Part shown: in pieces, positions 10,996-24,600 of the stretch | Layout: the number at the start of each line of letters is the position of its first letter | How positions within the stretch are numbered: the first letter of the stretch is position 1 | DNA from: Lampris incognitus | Lineage: Eukaryota; Chordata; Actinopteri; Lampriformes; Lampridae | DNA length: 64,000 nt | Reading direction: 5' to 3' | Assembly: GCF_029633865.1 (NCBI RefSeq) | Contig: NC_079215.1 | Coordinates: 55,083,457-55,147,456 of the forward strand | The notes under the pieces: generated by a model | Told to the model about the DNA's origin: nothing | The model's database searches: none | What the model saw: only the letters and a program-made list of their open reading frames with translations | Position numbers and translations under genes: made by a program

Positions 10996-12449
10996 GCCAT
11001 CAGTTGAACATTAATTTAGTCTCTTTACTCCCTCAGAATCAACTTTTTTGGCCAAATGTGCCTATGCACATGAGGAATTTGACTCCGATACACAGCAGCT
11101 TCTAGCACTTGCCAATTGTTCATACTTTTCCCAATCCCCTTTGCATCATTTCCTGGAGTGGTAAGGATAACTTCCATATTTTGCTTTTAACTTGATCCAA
11201 ATGATCATGAGTAAACAATATATCATTAGGACTTGACATCATAATGTGCAATAGTCACATTGCAAAGGATGCACTGCATTGCAAAATTGGGCCCATCAGT
11301 CATGTTAGGTTAAAACAGAAAGTGAAATATTATATTGCAGGGTGTGCTTTTTTTGTGACTGATATTGTTTAGTCTTACTTATTGACTTCTTGGACAACTG
11401 CTTCATTTGCTCCTCTAAAATAACCATAATCATTACTAGGGTAATGAATTCTTTGCAAATGGAGCTTTGTATATATCTGGTGAAATTATGACTACTTTTT
11501 ATTCTTTAATTGCAATACATATCAAAAATAATGTCAATGTTTTGTTTTTTTTCCCAATATTGTTCAACTCTTATATGATCTTAACTGGTAAACCAATTTT
11601 TTTTCCGATTGCTTGTTTCAAACGAGCCAGCATCCGATTCTTGAAATTAGGATGGGTAAAGTATAAAGCAGCGAGGTTATTGGAGAGAAATGACGTCAGA
11701 GACTACCGTTAAAATTGATATTTATTCCATTGAAAATATCCTATGTCTATTTGTCTCTGTGCTTTAGGATGGAGTTCCTAATTACCTGACCTCAATGTCT
11801 AGACCTGTACGGGGTCTGGGAGAAGAGCAGCAATGGGTCATATGTGACACAATGACCTCATTTATTGCTCATAGTCCTAGTGGTATTGATGCTGTTTCGG
11901 GGAAGTCAGCTGAGATGATATCACACAGAAGCCAGAGTTAGTCACTGTTGCTATCAGCAGCCTCACAAAAAGACCTGCATCCGCCTTTTTTAACTACACT
12001 ACCGCACAGCCCGTACTGCACAGAGCACCACTCATATCGGGGTACCTGGATGTGACTCGGGACAGTCCGGACTCGTTACAATCAGCATTTCCTCTGGTGG
12101 CTTTTGTGTGGTGGTTATGTGCAGTTTGTCCAGTGATTTAAAGCCTTTTCTCTGAGAGGCAATTGCCTGGCAGGAATACAGGAAGAAAGGGCTTTGTATT
12201 GCTCTTTTGAGTATCCTAGCTTTGTCAATGCTCATTCTTTCAGTCTGTTTTCCCACTCTCCGTTCCTTTTTAAGACGCATTTTGTAGATGAAAGGGGGGA
12301 GAAGAGAAAAGATGAGCTTAACACGGTTTGGTTCCTCATGTATTCATCTCCTACCCCCTCATTTCTGTCATCCCTACTCCAACCCCCCCCCCCCCATTGC
12401 TTGGAATTCCACCTCCCTGTTTTTCTCCCCCTGCTCTCCTCTCCTTTAG
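10996..12449. other. arhgdia intron 1, right end, no recognised element
   Basis: AT-rich intronic sequence. The final ~130 bases before 12450 become pyrimidine-rich, including a C10 tract near 12380, and lead into the acceptor ctcctttag used by the first coding exon of arhgdia. Confidence 0.6.
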
Positions 12450-12451
12450 AC

Positions 12452-12645
12452 ATGGCCGAGGACGACGTGACACCCGAGCAGCTAGCGGCTATCGCAGCCG
12501 AGAACGAGGAGCAGGAAGCTGTGAACTACAAACCACCGGCTCAGAAGACCCTGCAGGAGATCCACGAACTGGACAAGGAAGATGAGAGCCTACGCAAGTA
12601 CAAGGAAGCCCTGCTTGGCTCTGGCACTGCTGAAGCTGGTAATTT

Positions 12646-12678
<33 letters not shown>

Positions 12679-15600
12679 AGGGAATAAATTTAAAGGATGC
12701 CAAACAGTCGGTTTTCTCACTCCCACAAAAACCTTTGCTTAAAGAGTCAGTTCACCCATAGTCTCAGTGCAGTTTGGCTAGATTTGGAGTTGTCTATGGT
12801 AGGGGCAGTCTCCATTCACCCCAATACAGTTGAATTGAATTGAAATTTGTCCGTGGAGCTCGAAGTACCAAAAAAAAAAATTACATTTGGAAAAACTCAA
12901 CAACAACGTCTCTTTCCAGAAGTAGTGACACAGTTAGTCAAGATAAACGTCAGACTTTGTTGTGAAAAGTTTCATTGAGAATTAATTTTTGCTGAAGAAA
13001 ACCTGCCAAGTCTCTGCTCAGCTTCCGATGGCGTTTGTCTGCGTTTCTAGCAACAACACTATCAATCTCCGGTTTTTCTGGATGGGTGCAGGTTCGGCAG
13101 TTGTTCTGGATGGGTGCAGGTTCGGCAGCTCTGGGTCAGCTGCAGCAGCACCCACTACTTATATCTGGGCCTTCGCTGTCTCTGCATCCATATACTATAA
13201 TTCTTTATCTGTGTACTTGGGTTAAAATAAGTAGGGTTTTGCAAATCAAGTTTTTAGTCCAAGTCCAACATTGCTTGTTTGTATAAATTTGTGTACAGCT
13301 AGCTAATATTTCTGAGGTCAGCAAGCAACACTAGCTCAGCCCAGCAGAACACTTTCTTTACATCTACTTCCTCTTTTTTTTTGGGAGTTTTACCCACTTT
13401 TTCTCCCCAATTGTATCCAGCCAATTACCCCACTCTTCCGAGCTATCCCGGTTGCTGTTCTACCCCTTCTGCTGATCCGGGGAGGGCTGCAGACTACCAC
13501 ACGCCTCCTCCGATACATGTGGAGTCGTCAGCCGCTTCTTTTCACATGACAGTGAGGAGTTTCACCTGGGGGATGTAGTGCATGGGAGGATCACGCTATT
13601 CCCCCCACTTTCCCCTCCCCCCCAAACAGGTGCCCCGACCGACCAGAGGAGGCTCCAGTGCAGCAACCAGGACACATACCCACATCCGGCTTCCCACCCG
13701 CAGACACGACCGGTTGTGCCTGTAGGGACGCCCAACCAAGCCGGAGGTAACACAGGGATTCGAATTGGCAATCCCTGTGTTGGTAGGCAACGGAATAGAC
13801 CGCTACACCACCCGGACGAAAGTTTGCATCCACTTATAGTCCGTGGTGGCGTAGCGGTCTAAGCATCGGCTTGGTGTCGATGCAGTTGCCCACTGGGGAC
13901 TGGGGTTTGCGCCCCGGTCTCGTCAGATCCGACTATGGCCGGACTCGATGAAGCAGCAATCATTGGCAACGCTGTCTTCGGGAGGAGGGCGGAGTCGGCT
14001 TGTGTTCGTCATGTGAATGCGTCTCTGTGTGTGTCGGAAAAACAGTGGTTCGGCTTGGATTCGCCTTGTCACGAAAGTGGGGAGGCGCTTTCCTTCGAGA
14101 CTGCCGGCCGGAGAGATGCAGTTGGCGAACGCATGCAATACGAGGGTGGGTGTTTGAATTAAAATAGGGATCAATTGGCCACTAAATTGGGAGAAAAAAG
14201 GGAAAAATCAGAAATAAATTTAAAAAAAAAGAAGTTTGCATCCACTTCCTTGTAAAGAGTGTGCGTCTTGGCACAGCAAGCACTAGCACACCTCCTCTTT
14301 GACAGAATAGACAGTTGGCGTGTGTACTTCGGCAGAAAATAGTGCTCATAGTTCTAGAAAGAGACGTTGCTTTTGAGTTTTTCAAATGTAATTTTTTTGC
14401 ACTTTGAGCTCCAGAGACCAATTTCTATTCAACTCCATTGTATTGGGGGAGACAGCTCTACTGTAAACAACTCCAAACCTTGTGAAACTGCACTGCAACT
14501 ATCTGGATGGATGGCTACGTTGCACCAGGGGTAAGTGGAGAAATCATTAGTTTATATTTCATATCTTGGGTGAAATGACCCTTTAAATACAGATAGCAAC
14601 AGCTGCTTTCAGCCTTGCAGGTTGTTCAAAATCCAGAGCATGCAGAGTATTTTGTTCCTGGGAAGTACTATGCATTAATGAGCAGGATCAAGTGATACTT
14701 TTTTTTGTTGTCGTTTCTGTGGTTTTTGTTTTTGTTTGTTTTTTTATTGCATGTGGTAGAAGTGCGGATAACATGAAAAGGTATTTGTTCCAATCAAATT
14801 ATTTTAAAATACCACCATGAAAATCGAATCATTCAACCAGACTTACAGCCACAGTCCAAATGAGATCATGTGCTAAGAGGGATTTTTGCATCACAGCACC
14901 TGGATTTGGATCAGTGGTACAATGACTGGGAAGCTAAAAAAAGAGAGGAAAAAAAGCCATGGTTGAAGAAGAGGGAAAGTGACCTGGGTTTTGTGCCATA
15001 ATACAACTGTCTCCAAAGACCCGAAGGAGCTTGGAAACGGGCCTCATCACAACTACAACTGTGATGATTCAGATTCAGACAACTTTTATTTATCCCAGAT
15101 GGGCAATTCAGTTTTACAATCTACCCAGAGCATACACAAACTCACAGACAAGTGGTAGTCATCAGTATGTCAGAGACAACAGACAGAGCAATACATGGGC
15201 AAGAGATGCACACTGTCATCCTCATGTGGCCTTGCATGCAGACTCACACGAGGACCAGGCGAAGGGTAAAAATTCATATAAGTTAAAAGAATAAAATAAT
15301 TAAATAAATAAGTAAAGCACTCTACATTGCACGTTACATTCCCCACCACAGTCAGTGAACATACATGCCCACAAGCCATGCAAGAGATAAACAACTGTTG
15401 TGGTTTAAAACAATATAAAGCATTTATTTAAAATGACTACTCTCATTGTTTAACAGCCTGATAGCAGAAGGAATGAATGAACTAGAATAGCGATTTGTTT
15501 TCCTAGGGGGCGCTTTATAGTTTTATGCACCAAAGCAATGCTTTATCTGTCATTTCATATATTTTCACACGGTGTGCTCAATTTCTCTGTAAGTTGTAAT

Positions 15601-18600
15601 AGTATTCATTCAATTTGATGAAGTCAGTCTGGCATGATTCCCAATTGATATGTCATAGACTGTCAGAGGTGTGGCCTAGATTAGTGATTCCCAACTCGGT
15701 CCTCAAAGACCCCCTATCTTGCAGATTTTCATCGTAACCCTGCATAGGTAGCCCTGCTTGTACTTACTCAACCGATCATTTCACAGCACTTAATTATGCA
15801 AGGTTTGCAAAATCTGACATAATTCATTTGTGATTGGTTGAATAACTACAAACAGGTATCAGGGTTGCAAAGAAAATCTGCAGGATAGGGGGTCCTTGAG
15901 GACTGGGTTGGGAAACACTGGCCTAGATCATGACAGTAGAGGGGGCTATGTATGTTCAGCCTTTATTAATTCACCTTTTTCATACCACTTGCTTGTTGTT
16001 AAGTACCTGCTCGTTAGTATGCCAAGCCTTTGCTGAGGAACAAGGCTAGTTCCCCAAGAAAGATTGTCTAATTCATTAAGAGGCTGTCTCCACTACAGCA
16101 GAGCTGTTCTGATTTCAACTGTCCTGGTACTATAAAGACAGCAGCTTTTTAAACATTATAGTCTAAAGCCAGGATCACACTTAATTTGAAAGGGTTGTAT
16201 TGCTGTGTGCAGAGTTCCACACAAGGGCCCTGTTCAGACTGCCAGCCCAAATCCGTTTTTTGGCATATCCAGATTGTATGTAGTGTAGGAATTGCAGGGA
16301 AGTAGAGACAGACAGTTTCTCTGACTGACTACACGAATGCGTGTGTCTTTTATTTTCTTTACACAAAACCAACAGCCCGAGCGACATGGCGCTCCACCAA
16401 CCTATCTAGTCCTCGCTCCGCCCTCTCAACTCGAAAATCCTTTCATAAAGGGCCCGTGTCTACCAATTATGGTGAATTGTGCCCATATAGTCCGCTACAT
16501 ACATTCCCCCAGAATTCACAATTGTAAAAAAAAAAGAAAAAAATCAACGTGGAGGGGGGCAGATGGCCCGGCTGCGATGGTTTTGCTGAACAGGTGCAGA
16601 GGCTGGGTTGCCTACAGGAGGGGCCTTAAGGACCCTGCGGTGGCGTGGGGGTAGGGTGGGTGGTGGAGAAACCTTAGGGGCCTTGTTGGGGGGTAGGGGC
16701 AGGGTAGGAGGGCGCCCCTGCCGTGGGGGCTGGGAAGTCCAACAGGTTGGTCCAAGTCCAAGTGAGCCGGTTTGAGGCAGTCTACTGAAATGTGCTCTGG
16801 CTTGTTGCTGACTTGTTGTTGTTGACTTCCACGACAAAGTGCTTGTTTCCGGTCTCCAGTACGCGGAACGGCCTATCGTAGCGAGGTTGGAAGGGCTACC
16901 AATGTAGAAATTGCAGGAAAGTAGAGACGGACATTTCGCTGACTGACTACATGAACGCGCGTGTCTTTTATTTTCTTTATACAAAACCAACAGCTCGAGC
17001 AACATGGGGCTGCCCCAACCAATCTAGTCCTCGCTCCACCCTCTCAACCCAGAAACCCTTTCTTAAAAGGCCTTTGTCTCCCAATTATGGTGAATTGCCC
17101 ATATAGTCCGCAACACTAGATTGATTTTAGAAAGTCTGGACAGCAAATAAACCGCATGAAATGTTATTTTTTTTGCAAATTGGATCCAAACCACATGTGG
17201 AGGTGGTTTGAAATGCAATTCCAATTGGATTTCTACAGATGCGTCTCACTTCGGACGCTCTTGTCACCCAGATCAGATTCAAACTGTCTTTTGCATCACT
17301 CACAACACAGCACAGAGCCTGCCAAACGTCCCCCAGAGCATTCTTTTTTTTATTTTTTTATCACTTTAGTTTTTATTGAAGTTTTTAGGTCAATACAAAC
17401 ATGGCATCCGTATTCAGAAGTAAACATTGAATTATCTACATTTACTTGCACACAAGCCCAACAGGGCAACTCAAAACAAACAAACAAAAAAACACACAAA
17501 AAAATGAACTACAAGAGCTTCCTGTGGGTCTAACTTTCCAGTCTTAAGTGTTGTCATGAATTATGTTGTCGCGTGTTTGCTCCTTAAACCATGTCCATTT
17601 CTTCCACTGGTCTTCCATCCGAGGTACTGTAAGTCTCAATCGATGAGTCAGTTTTTCCATTGTATGAATGTCCTCCACTATTTCCATCCATTGTCCTTGT
17701 GTGGGGGCGTCCACCTGGCACCATTTTCTTGTGATTGCCTTCTTAGGCCCAATCAGCAGTATCTTAACCAAACATCTATCACTTGGCCCTATATCGCCGT
17801 TTTTAAAATTACAGAAATAGAGGGTCATATAGCACTTAGGGAAGTCATATCCAAGTACCTTTTGTATTACATCATGAACCATCTCCCAAAACATCGCTAG
17901 CTTATTACATTTCCAAAATATATGCGAGTGGTCTACATCCTCTATTCCACATTTCCTCCAGCATGACAGTTTGGTGCTGGAGTATCTATTTTTGATTTTC
18001 CCCCGGAGCATTCTAAAATTGACAAGTCCATATCGTCATTAAAGGTCCCGAGGACTACATGTTCCCACCAGTCACTACTTTGCAGATCATGGCACCACAC
18101 CTCTCGCTGCATGTTGAAGCCTGCCATGACTGCAGCATGGAACATCACAATGTACACTGATGAGCCAAAACATTTTGACCATTCACAGGTGAACCGGATA
18201 ATGTTGATCATCTCCAAATAAGGGCACATGTCAAGGTCTGGGTAGATTAGATGGTAAGCGAGCAATGTGTTGGTTGCAGGAGTAAAGACCTGTGCAACTT
18301 TGACAAGGGCCACATTGTTATGGCCACACGACTGGGTCAGGGCATCTCTGAAATGGCAAGGCTTGTGGGGTGCTGCTGGTCAGCAGTGGTGAGTACCTAC
18401 TGACAGTGGTCCGAGGAGGGACAAACCACAAACCGGCAACAGGGTGTTGGGCGCCCAAGGCTCATCGATGTGCGAGGGCAACGAAGGCTATCCCTTCTGG
18501 TCCAAACCGAGAGAAGGTCTACTGTAGCACAAGTCATGCAAAATATTAATGTTGGTTATGGGAGGAATGTGCTAAACACAGTGCATTGCACCGTGCTGCA

Positions 18601-21600
18601 TATGGGGCTGCGTAGCCGCAGACCGGCCAGAATGCCCATGAGGACCACTGTCCACCATCAAAAGTGCCTACAATGGGCACGTGAGCATCAAAGCTGGACC
18701 TTGGAGCAGTGGAAGAAGGTCACCTGGTCCGACGGGTCCCGATTTCTTTTAGATTTATGTGGATGGCCGTGTATTTGTGTGCCATTTAACTCCGGAAGTG
18801 ATGGCACCAAGATGCAGTGTGGGAAAATGACAAGCCAACGGAGGGAGTGTGATGCTCTGGGCATTGTTCTGCTGGGAAACTCAAGGTCCAGCCATTCATG
18901 TGGACGTCAGTTTGACACGTGCCACCTACCTAAACATCGTTGCAGACCAGGTACACTCCTTAATGGCAATGGTATTACCTGATGGCAGTGGCCTCTTTGA
19001 GCTGGATAATGCACCCTGCCACACCACACACATTGTTCGGGAATGGTTTGAGGAACATGATGAAGTGTTCAAGGTGTTGCCCTGGCCTCCAAATTCTCCA
19101 GATCTCAATCTGATTGAGCATCTGTGGGATGTGCTGGACCGACAAGTCCGATCCACATTGGCTCCACCTCACAATTTAGAGGACTTGAAGGATCTGCTGC
19201 TGATGTCTTTGGGCCAAATATCACTGGATACCTTCAGGGGTCTTGTAGAGTCCATGCCTCGGTGGGTTGGTGCTGTTTTGGCGGCACACAGAGGACCAAC
19301 AACATAGTCGGGAGGTGGTCACAATGTTTTGGCTCATCGGTGTATACCAGCTTCCTCCGTCGCTGAGTTTGTCTGGTGTGACGGAAGAGTTCTGCACCAC
19401 AACTTGACAGCAATTGTTTGGAGGGCGAGATGATCGATCTCCATTTCTCATGCTTCCAATTTGGTAAACTGCGTCACCAGCGTACGCAGTTACTCACGCC
19501 TACGTTGTTACCACAGCAACCCATGCAGATAGGTTGGTGATGTCTGGACACACAAATCCGATTGATCAGATCACTTGCAGATAACAGTGCAGACTGTCTG
19601 TCTATTAAGATATGGTTTGAGAAACAAATCCAATTTGCCTGCAGTCTAAACAAGACCAAGGACCTCTTAGGCTTAACTTGTTAAGATAAAACTGGGCATC
19701 AGGGTGGCGTGGCGGTCTATTCTGTTGCCTACCAACATGGAGAACGCCGGATCGAATCCCCATGTTACCTCTGGCTTGGTCGGGCATCCCAACAGACACA
19801 AATGGCCGTGTCCGCAGGTGGGAAGCCGTATGTGGGTATGTGTCCTGGTCGCTGCACTAGCGCCTCCTCTGGTCAGTTGGGGCGCCTGTTCGAGGTGGAG
19901 GGGGAACTGGGGGGAATAGCGTGATCCTCCCACGCACTACGTCCCCCTGGCAAAACTCCTTACTGTCAGTTGAAAAGAAGCGGCTGGCAACTCCATATGT
20001 ATCAGAGCAGCAACCAAGACGGCTCGGAAGAGTGGGGTAATTGGCCAAAGACAATCGGGGAGAAAAAGAAGGAAAAAATTCCCCCCCCCAAAAAAAAAGT
20101 TTACACAAGCACAATTTTACTGATTTAAATTCAGTAGAACTTTCCTATGACTTAGAGATGGGACAGTTCCACTCCTGGAACTGGAATGGATACAAGTTTG
20201 TCATGTATATGAAAGAATTATGATGACTGACAGATGAGACATGCAGAATCAAAACATGAAGTTAACATTTGAAAGAGAAATCAGGATATTTACAAATAAT
20301 GCAGTGAATTCCTTGCCACTTTATGAATCTACTTACACCAAGAAATATCAGTATTATTATTGGCCAATAGTAAGTGGTGAATTTTCAGTGTCTAAGAATG
20401 GACATACAAAAAAAGTATTGAGCCTTATCTAAAACTTTAAAGGGCCCACTGTATTGACCACCTTTCCCTCTGATCTTGTTCCCAGACCCCAGTGTTCCCA
20501 ACGTCCAGGTGACCCGGCTGACTCTAGTCTGTGACAGCTCCCCCAATCCCCTCACCCTGGACCTACAAGGTGAGTCCCACTCTGAGCTGCCTTGAGGTGC
20601 TCAGTCTGGAAATATAGGGCGCTTACATGTATACAGACCAACAGTCTGCAGTCTTTCACCTTTCATACTCAAAAGCATACCAGTGCGTGCTACTACAACT
20701 TTTGGCTGCTCCTGTTAGGGGTCGCCACAGCGGATCATCCGTTTGCATGTCTTCCTGTCCTCCGCATCTCCCTCTTCCTCCCTCTTCTTGAAATACGTAT
20801 ATATTCACCACAGCCATTTCCATCCTTTTCACAAAATCCGCCACCATCTGCCCTTCCACATTCCTCTCCTTGACACCATACCTGCCGATCACCTCTTCAT
20901 CACCTCTGTTCCCTTCACCAACATGCCCATTGAAATCCGTTCCAATCACCACTCTCTCCTCCCTGGGTATACTCTCCACCACTTCATCCAACTCACTCCA
21001 GAATTCTTCTTTCTCTTGCATCTCACACCCAACTTGCGGGGCATATGCGCTGATAATATTCATCATCACACCTTCGATTTCCAGCTTCATACTCATCACT
21101 CTGTCCGACACTCTCTTCACCTCCAACACACTCTTGACATACTCTTCCTTCAGAATTAACCCTACCCCATTTCTCCTCCCAGCCGCACCATGGTAGAAGA
21201 GTTTGAACCCACCTCACATGATTACCCCTACCCCATTACTCCTCCCACCCACACCATGGTAGAAGAGTTTGAGCCCACCTCAGATGTTCCCGGGCTTACT
21301 CCCCTTCCACCTGGTCTCCTGCACACACAGTATATCTACCTTCCTTCTCTCCATCATATCAGCCAGCTCTCTCCCTTAACTAGTCATAGTGCCAACATTC
21401 AAAGTTCCGATTCTTACCTCCACACTCCTACCCTTCCTCCTCTCCCGCTGCCTCTGGACATACCTTCCCCCTCTCCTTCTCCTTCACCCAACAGTAGCAT
21501 AGTTTCCGCTGGCACCTTGCCTGGCCAACAGTACCGGTGACAGCTGTGTGTAACGCAGGCCTTGACCAATCCGGGACAATGGATGTAAATTAGTAGTATT

Positions 21601-24600
21601 GCTACAATCCGACATGTTTACATGTTAGTGTTCATTAATATGCACTGTCCCTATTCAAATAAACAAACAAATAAATAAGTATGGAAATCTGATTTATGAT
21701 CTGCATATTTGATTTGGCAAAGGTTTTACTCCGTATGCCTTTCCTGACACATACCATTTCATACTACATCAATCAGTGCTTACTATACATCAAAAGACAT
21801 GCATGTTAGGGTTAATACCTATACCCATGACCAAGGCAATGGAAAGAAGAACTGGAGTTGGTCCCCAGGCGCTGCAGCTGCCCTCTGCTCCTATAGAATA
21901 GGATAGGTTAAATGCAGAGAACAAATTTCATTGTAACCTGTACAATGACAAAAAGTGGCTTTCTTCTTCTTCTCTTCTTCTTTTCTTTCTGAAAACCTAA
22001 ATTTGCTACAGTCCTTGCGAGCCATATTTTGTCTGACACCACGTTCCCTGTTAAGTGAAATTTATCCTGTGTGGATGTCTGTCAAGGTCCGCTTTTATGC
22101 CATCTTGTTCTGCACGGACCATAGCAGACATCCGTCTTCAGTATATTCTAGCTTATGCAATTGCCTATACACTGCTGAAACAGATGAAGTGCTGACCAAA
22201 ATACATGCTTTTCATAGTCTGCTGAACTTTGATTAAAAAGGGCAGTGTGAAAAGAACTTATTTGGGCCACCACAGAGCCTTCCAGAACTACACTGTAAAA
22301 AAAGAATAGCATTACCACCCTTTGTTCCTCTTCGAGAGATACGAAACCATGGAGCTATTGTCTCTTCAGACTGGTTTTGTGCACTTTTTTTCTTTCTTGA
22401 AAAATCCAGATGTTACGAGGAACACAATGAATGGCATCTTGCACCATCTGCTTTTTTTTTTTGGTACAAATTTGACCCAGAAATATTGAATCTTCTCTTT
22501 CTCCTTATTCCAGACTTTTTAAAGGATGTGATTCGAAGATACATTCTAGGATGCACTGGGACATGTCATCAGTGATGTTTCCTGAGGTCCTCGGGTGTTT
22601 CAGGTCTTTCAACATCATACACCCTCGCTCAGGCGACCCATCCAGAGTTGATCAGGCCCTGGCTTGTGTCCCAGCAGCATTGAAACAAGGATCACTCCTT
22701 CTGATCCAAAGCCATCTGGAGGCCCTCTCTGCAGCCTCCATGGAAGTCTTGATGGCTTTCCTTTTTGCAGCCCCAGTGATGCCAAGTAGAGTGTAGACCT
22801 TGCACAGTGAGTGGCCAGCAAAGCCTCTACACCCCACTTCAGTGGGCTCACAACACGCCTTCCAGACTCTCCTCTGGCACTGATTTTGATTTTGAGATAT
22901 TTTTTTGATCCCCGTAGGGAAATTACATTCTGCATTTAACCCATCCTAGCTTTGTAGCTAGGAGCAGTGGACGCCGCTGTACAGCACCCAGGGACCAACT
23001 CCAGTTCATTGTGCCATGCCTCGGTCAAGGGCACAGACAGGAGTACTAACCCTAACATGCATGTCTTTTTGATGGGAGAAAACCCACCTCAGACACGGGG
23101 AGAAAATGCAAACTCCACACAGAGAATGACCTGGGATGACCCCCAAGGTTGGACAACCCCTGGGTTCGAACCCAGGACCTTCTTGCTGTGAGGCGACAGC
23201 GCTAACCACTGCACCACCGTGCCGCAAATATAAGCTTACAGCACCCGGTGTTCCCATGCGGTCTCCCATCCAAGTACTAACCAGACCTGACCCTGCTTAG
23301 CTTCTGAGATTGGACATTATGGCTTATGGCCATACCACCCTGATCCACCAGCTCCTGGTACTTGGACCGCTTCTGCTCATTTGCCTCTTCCATCCGGTCC
23401 TCTCAGGGAACTGTCTTCTCTATAAGGAGCACCTGTTTTGAAAAGGCTGATGATAGCACTACATCTGGCCTCAACAAAGTTGTCATAACGTGGTCCAGGA
23501 ACCTGGGCTGCTCCCCCAAGTCGACTCGCAGCTCACAGTCTGGCACAGAGGTGAGGAGACCGACTGGCTGTGACTGAGGCTGCTCACTAGCCCTATCAAA
23601 GGCAACGTTCCTCTGTCTGTGGGCTTGCTTGTTGTTGGCCAAGGTTTTGCAGATGGCCTGTGCGACTGTCTTGAGGACCTGGTCAAGTTGCCAGTGGTAT
23701 TGGCCCTCCTCCAGGGCTGATGGGCAGTTGCTGAAGATGTACTCGAGTGAACCTTTTCCAGGGCACAGCGGATAGATATGTTGGAGAATCAAATCTTGCC
23801 CCGCAGATGGAAATTTGCTGGGCTAGGTAGAACATCCTTGTACCATGAACTTCATCCGCTGCAGTTGTGCCTGCCATTTATCTGCCCAGGATGTCTTCTC
23901 TCTAGCGCATCCTCCCACTTTTTCCATGCTCCCTGCTGCCACATACCCACCATTCTGTTGGTCCTTTCCTCCTCGACACCTGCCCGCACCTCCTCAAGGA
24001 CTAGATGGTGTTTGTCCTTGCCATAGGTCTTATCAAAGCAAGGTTGTGGGATGGCTCCAAGCCCTGCCCATCCAGTTGCCATCATGCCCACCAAAACCGT
24101 GTCTCAACCGAGACTGCTATCTCCAGGCCTTCCTGGGCTTTCCACTTCCTGCCTGTCAAATAAAGTTAACAGCCCAAAAAAAAACTTAAGGGCAATTGAC
24201 TGCCCCTCTTAGAGTGTAGTATGACTTCACAGCAATTGTCAGAATTTGCTTTGGTCACAGAGGGAACAACAGACCCATGTTTGGTTTCAACAACAGTTTG
24301 TAGAACTCCCTAGCCAGTGAGATAGGAAAAATACCTACAAATCAAATTTAACAAGCAAAGACATGTCATCCAAAATCAGGCCAGGCCAAAAAGCATAAGG
24401 CAGTTCATTCAGCACTTTTAATTATCTACTAAATCATCACCAAAACTAGAGCGTTGAATAACTTCCAGAAAGTTGTAAAAGTTAAAAGCAGGGATGACGC
24501 AGACACACACTGCTGACTCATTCAGACAGATCTGGGTAAAGAAATCAGCGCAGCTATAAGAAGCTCCCTTCATATTGAATTAAAACGGCCCTGTAGTCCC

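Larger units (their letters stand above)
12739..14586. mobile_element. Long-TIR non-autonomous DNA transposon flanked by TTAA, carrying two SINEs
   Basis: The left end ttaaagagtcagttcaccca pairs with the right end ggtgaaatgaccctttaa. The arms stay inverted-complementary well inward (gtttggagttgt, ggagctc, aattacatttg, aacgtctcttt on the left; counterparts at 14345-14500), so terminal inverted repeats are around 200 bp with gaps. TTAA at both ends (12739-12742, 14583-14586) suggests piggyBac- or Kolobok-type mobility. No transposase was seen. SINE-B and SINE-C are inserted in the interior. Confidence 0.75.
22515..24165 (-). pseudogene. R2/NeSL-like LINE relic, second copy, split by 5S-derived sequence and a SINE
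   Basis: Reading leftward: CCHC knuckle ([14 protein letters not shown]) near 23740, RLE core ([28 protein letters not shown]) near 23400-23500, QKRSKYQEL near 23360. Then come 5S rRNA-derived sequence, SINE-A2, and the LINE again ([40 protein letters not shown]) at 22837-22652. Same family as 8390-10995, but it retains the C-terminus lost there. No intact frame. Confidence 0.85.

Noticed and set aside
13578-13862. Open frames in several SINE-B copies on both strands
   Set aside because: The same proline/glycine-rich translations recur in every SINE-B copy, so they are repeat translations and not genes.
18470-19307. An active Tc1 transposase gene
   Set aside because: The catalytic region is split over two frames, and the first catalytic aspartate region and the D34E end are not in one open frame.
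21955-22236. A small host gene in arhgdia intron 3
   Set aside because: The frame is low-complexity at its start (FFFFSSSF), has no splice or conservation clues, and follows a SINE fragment.
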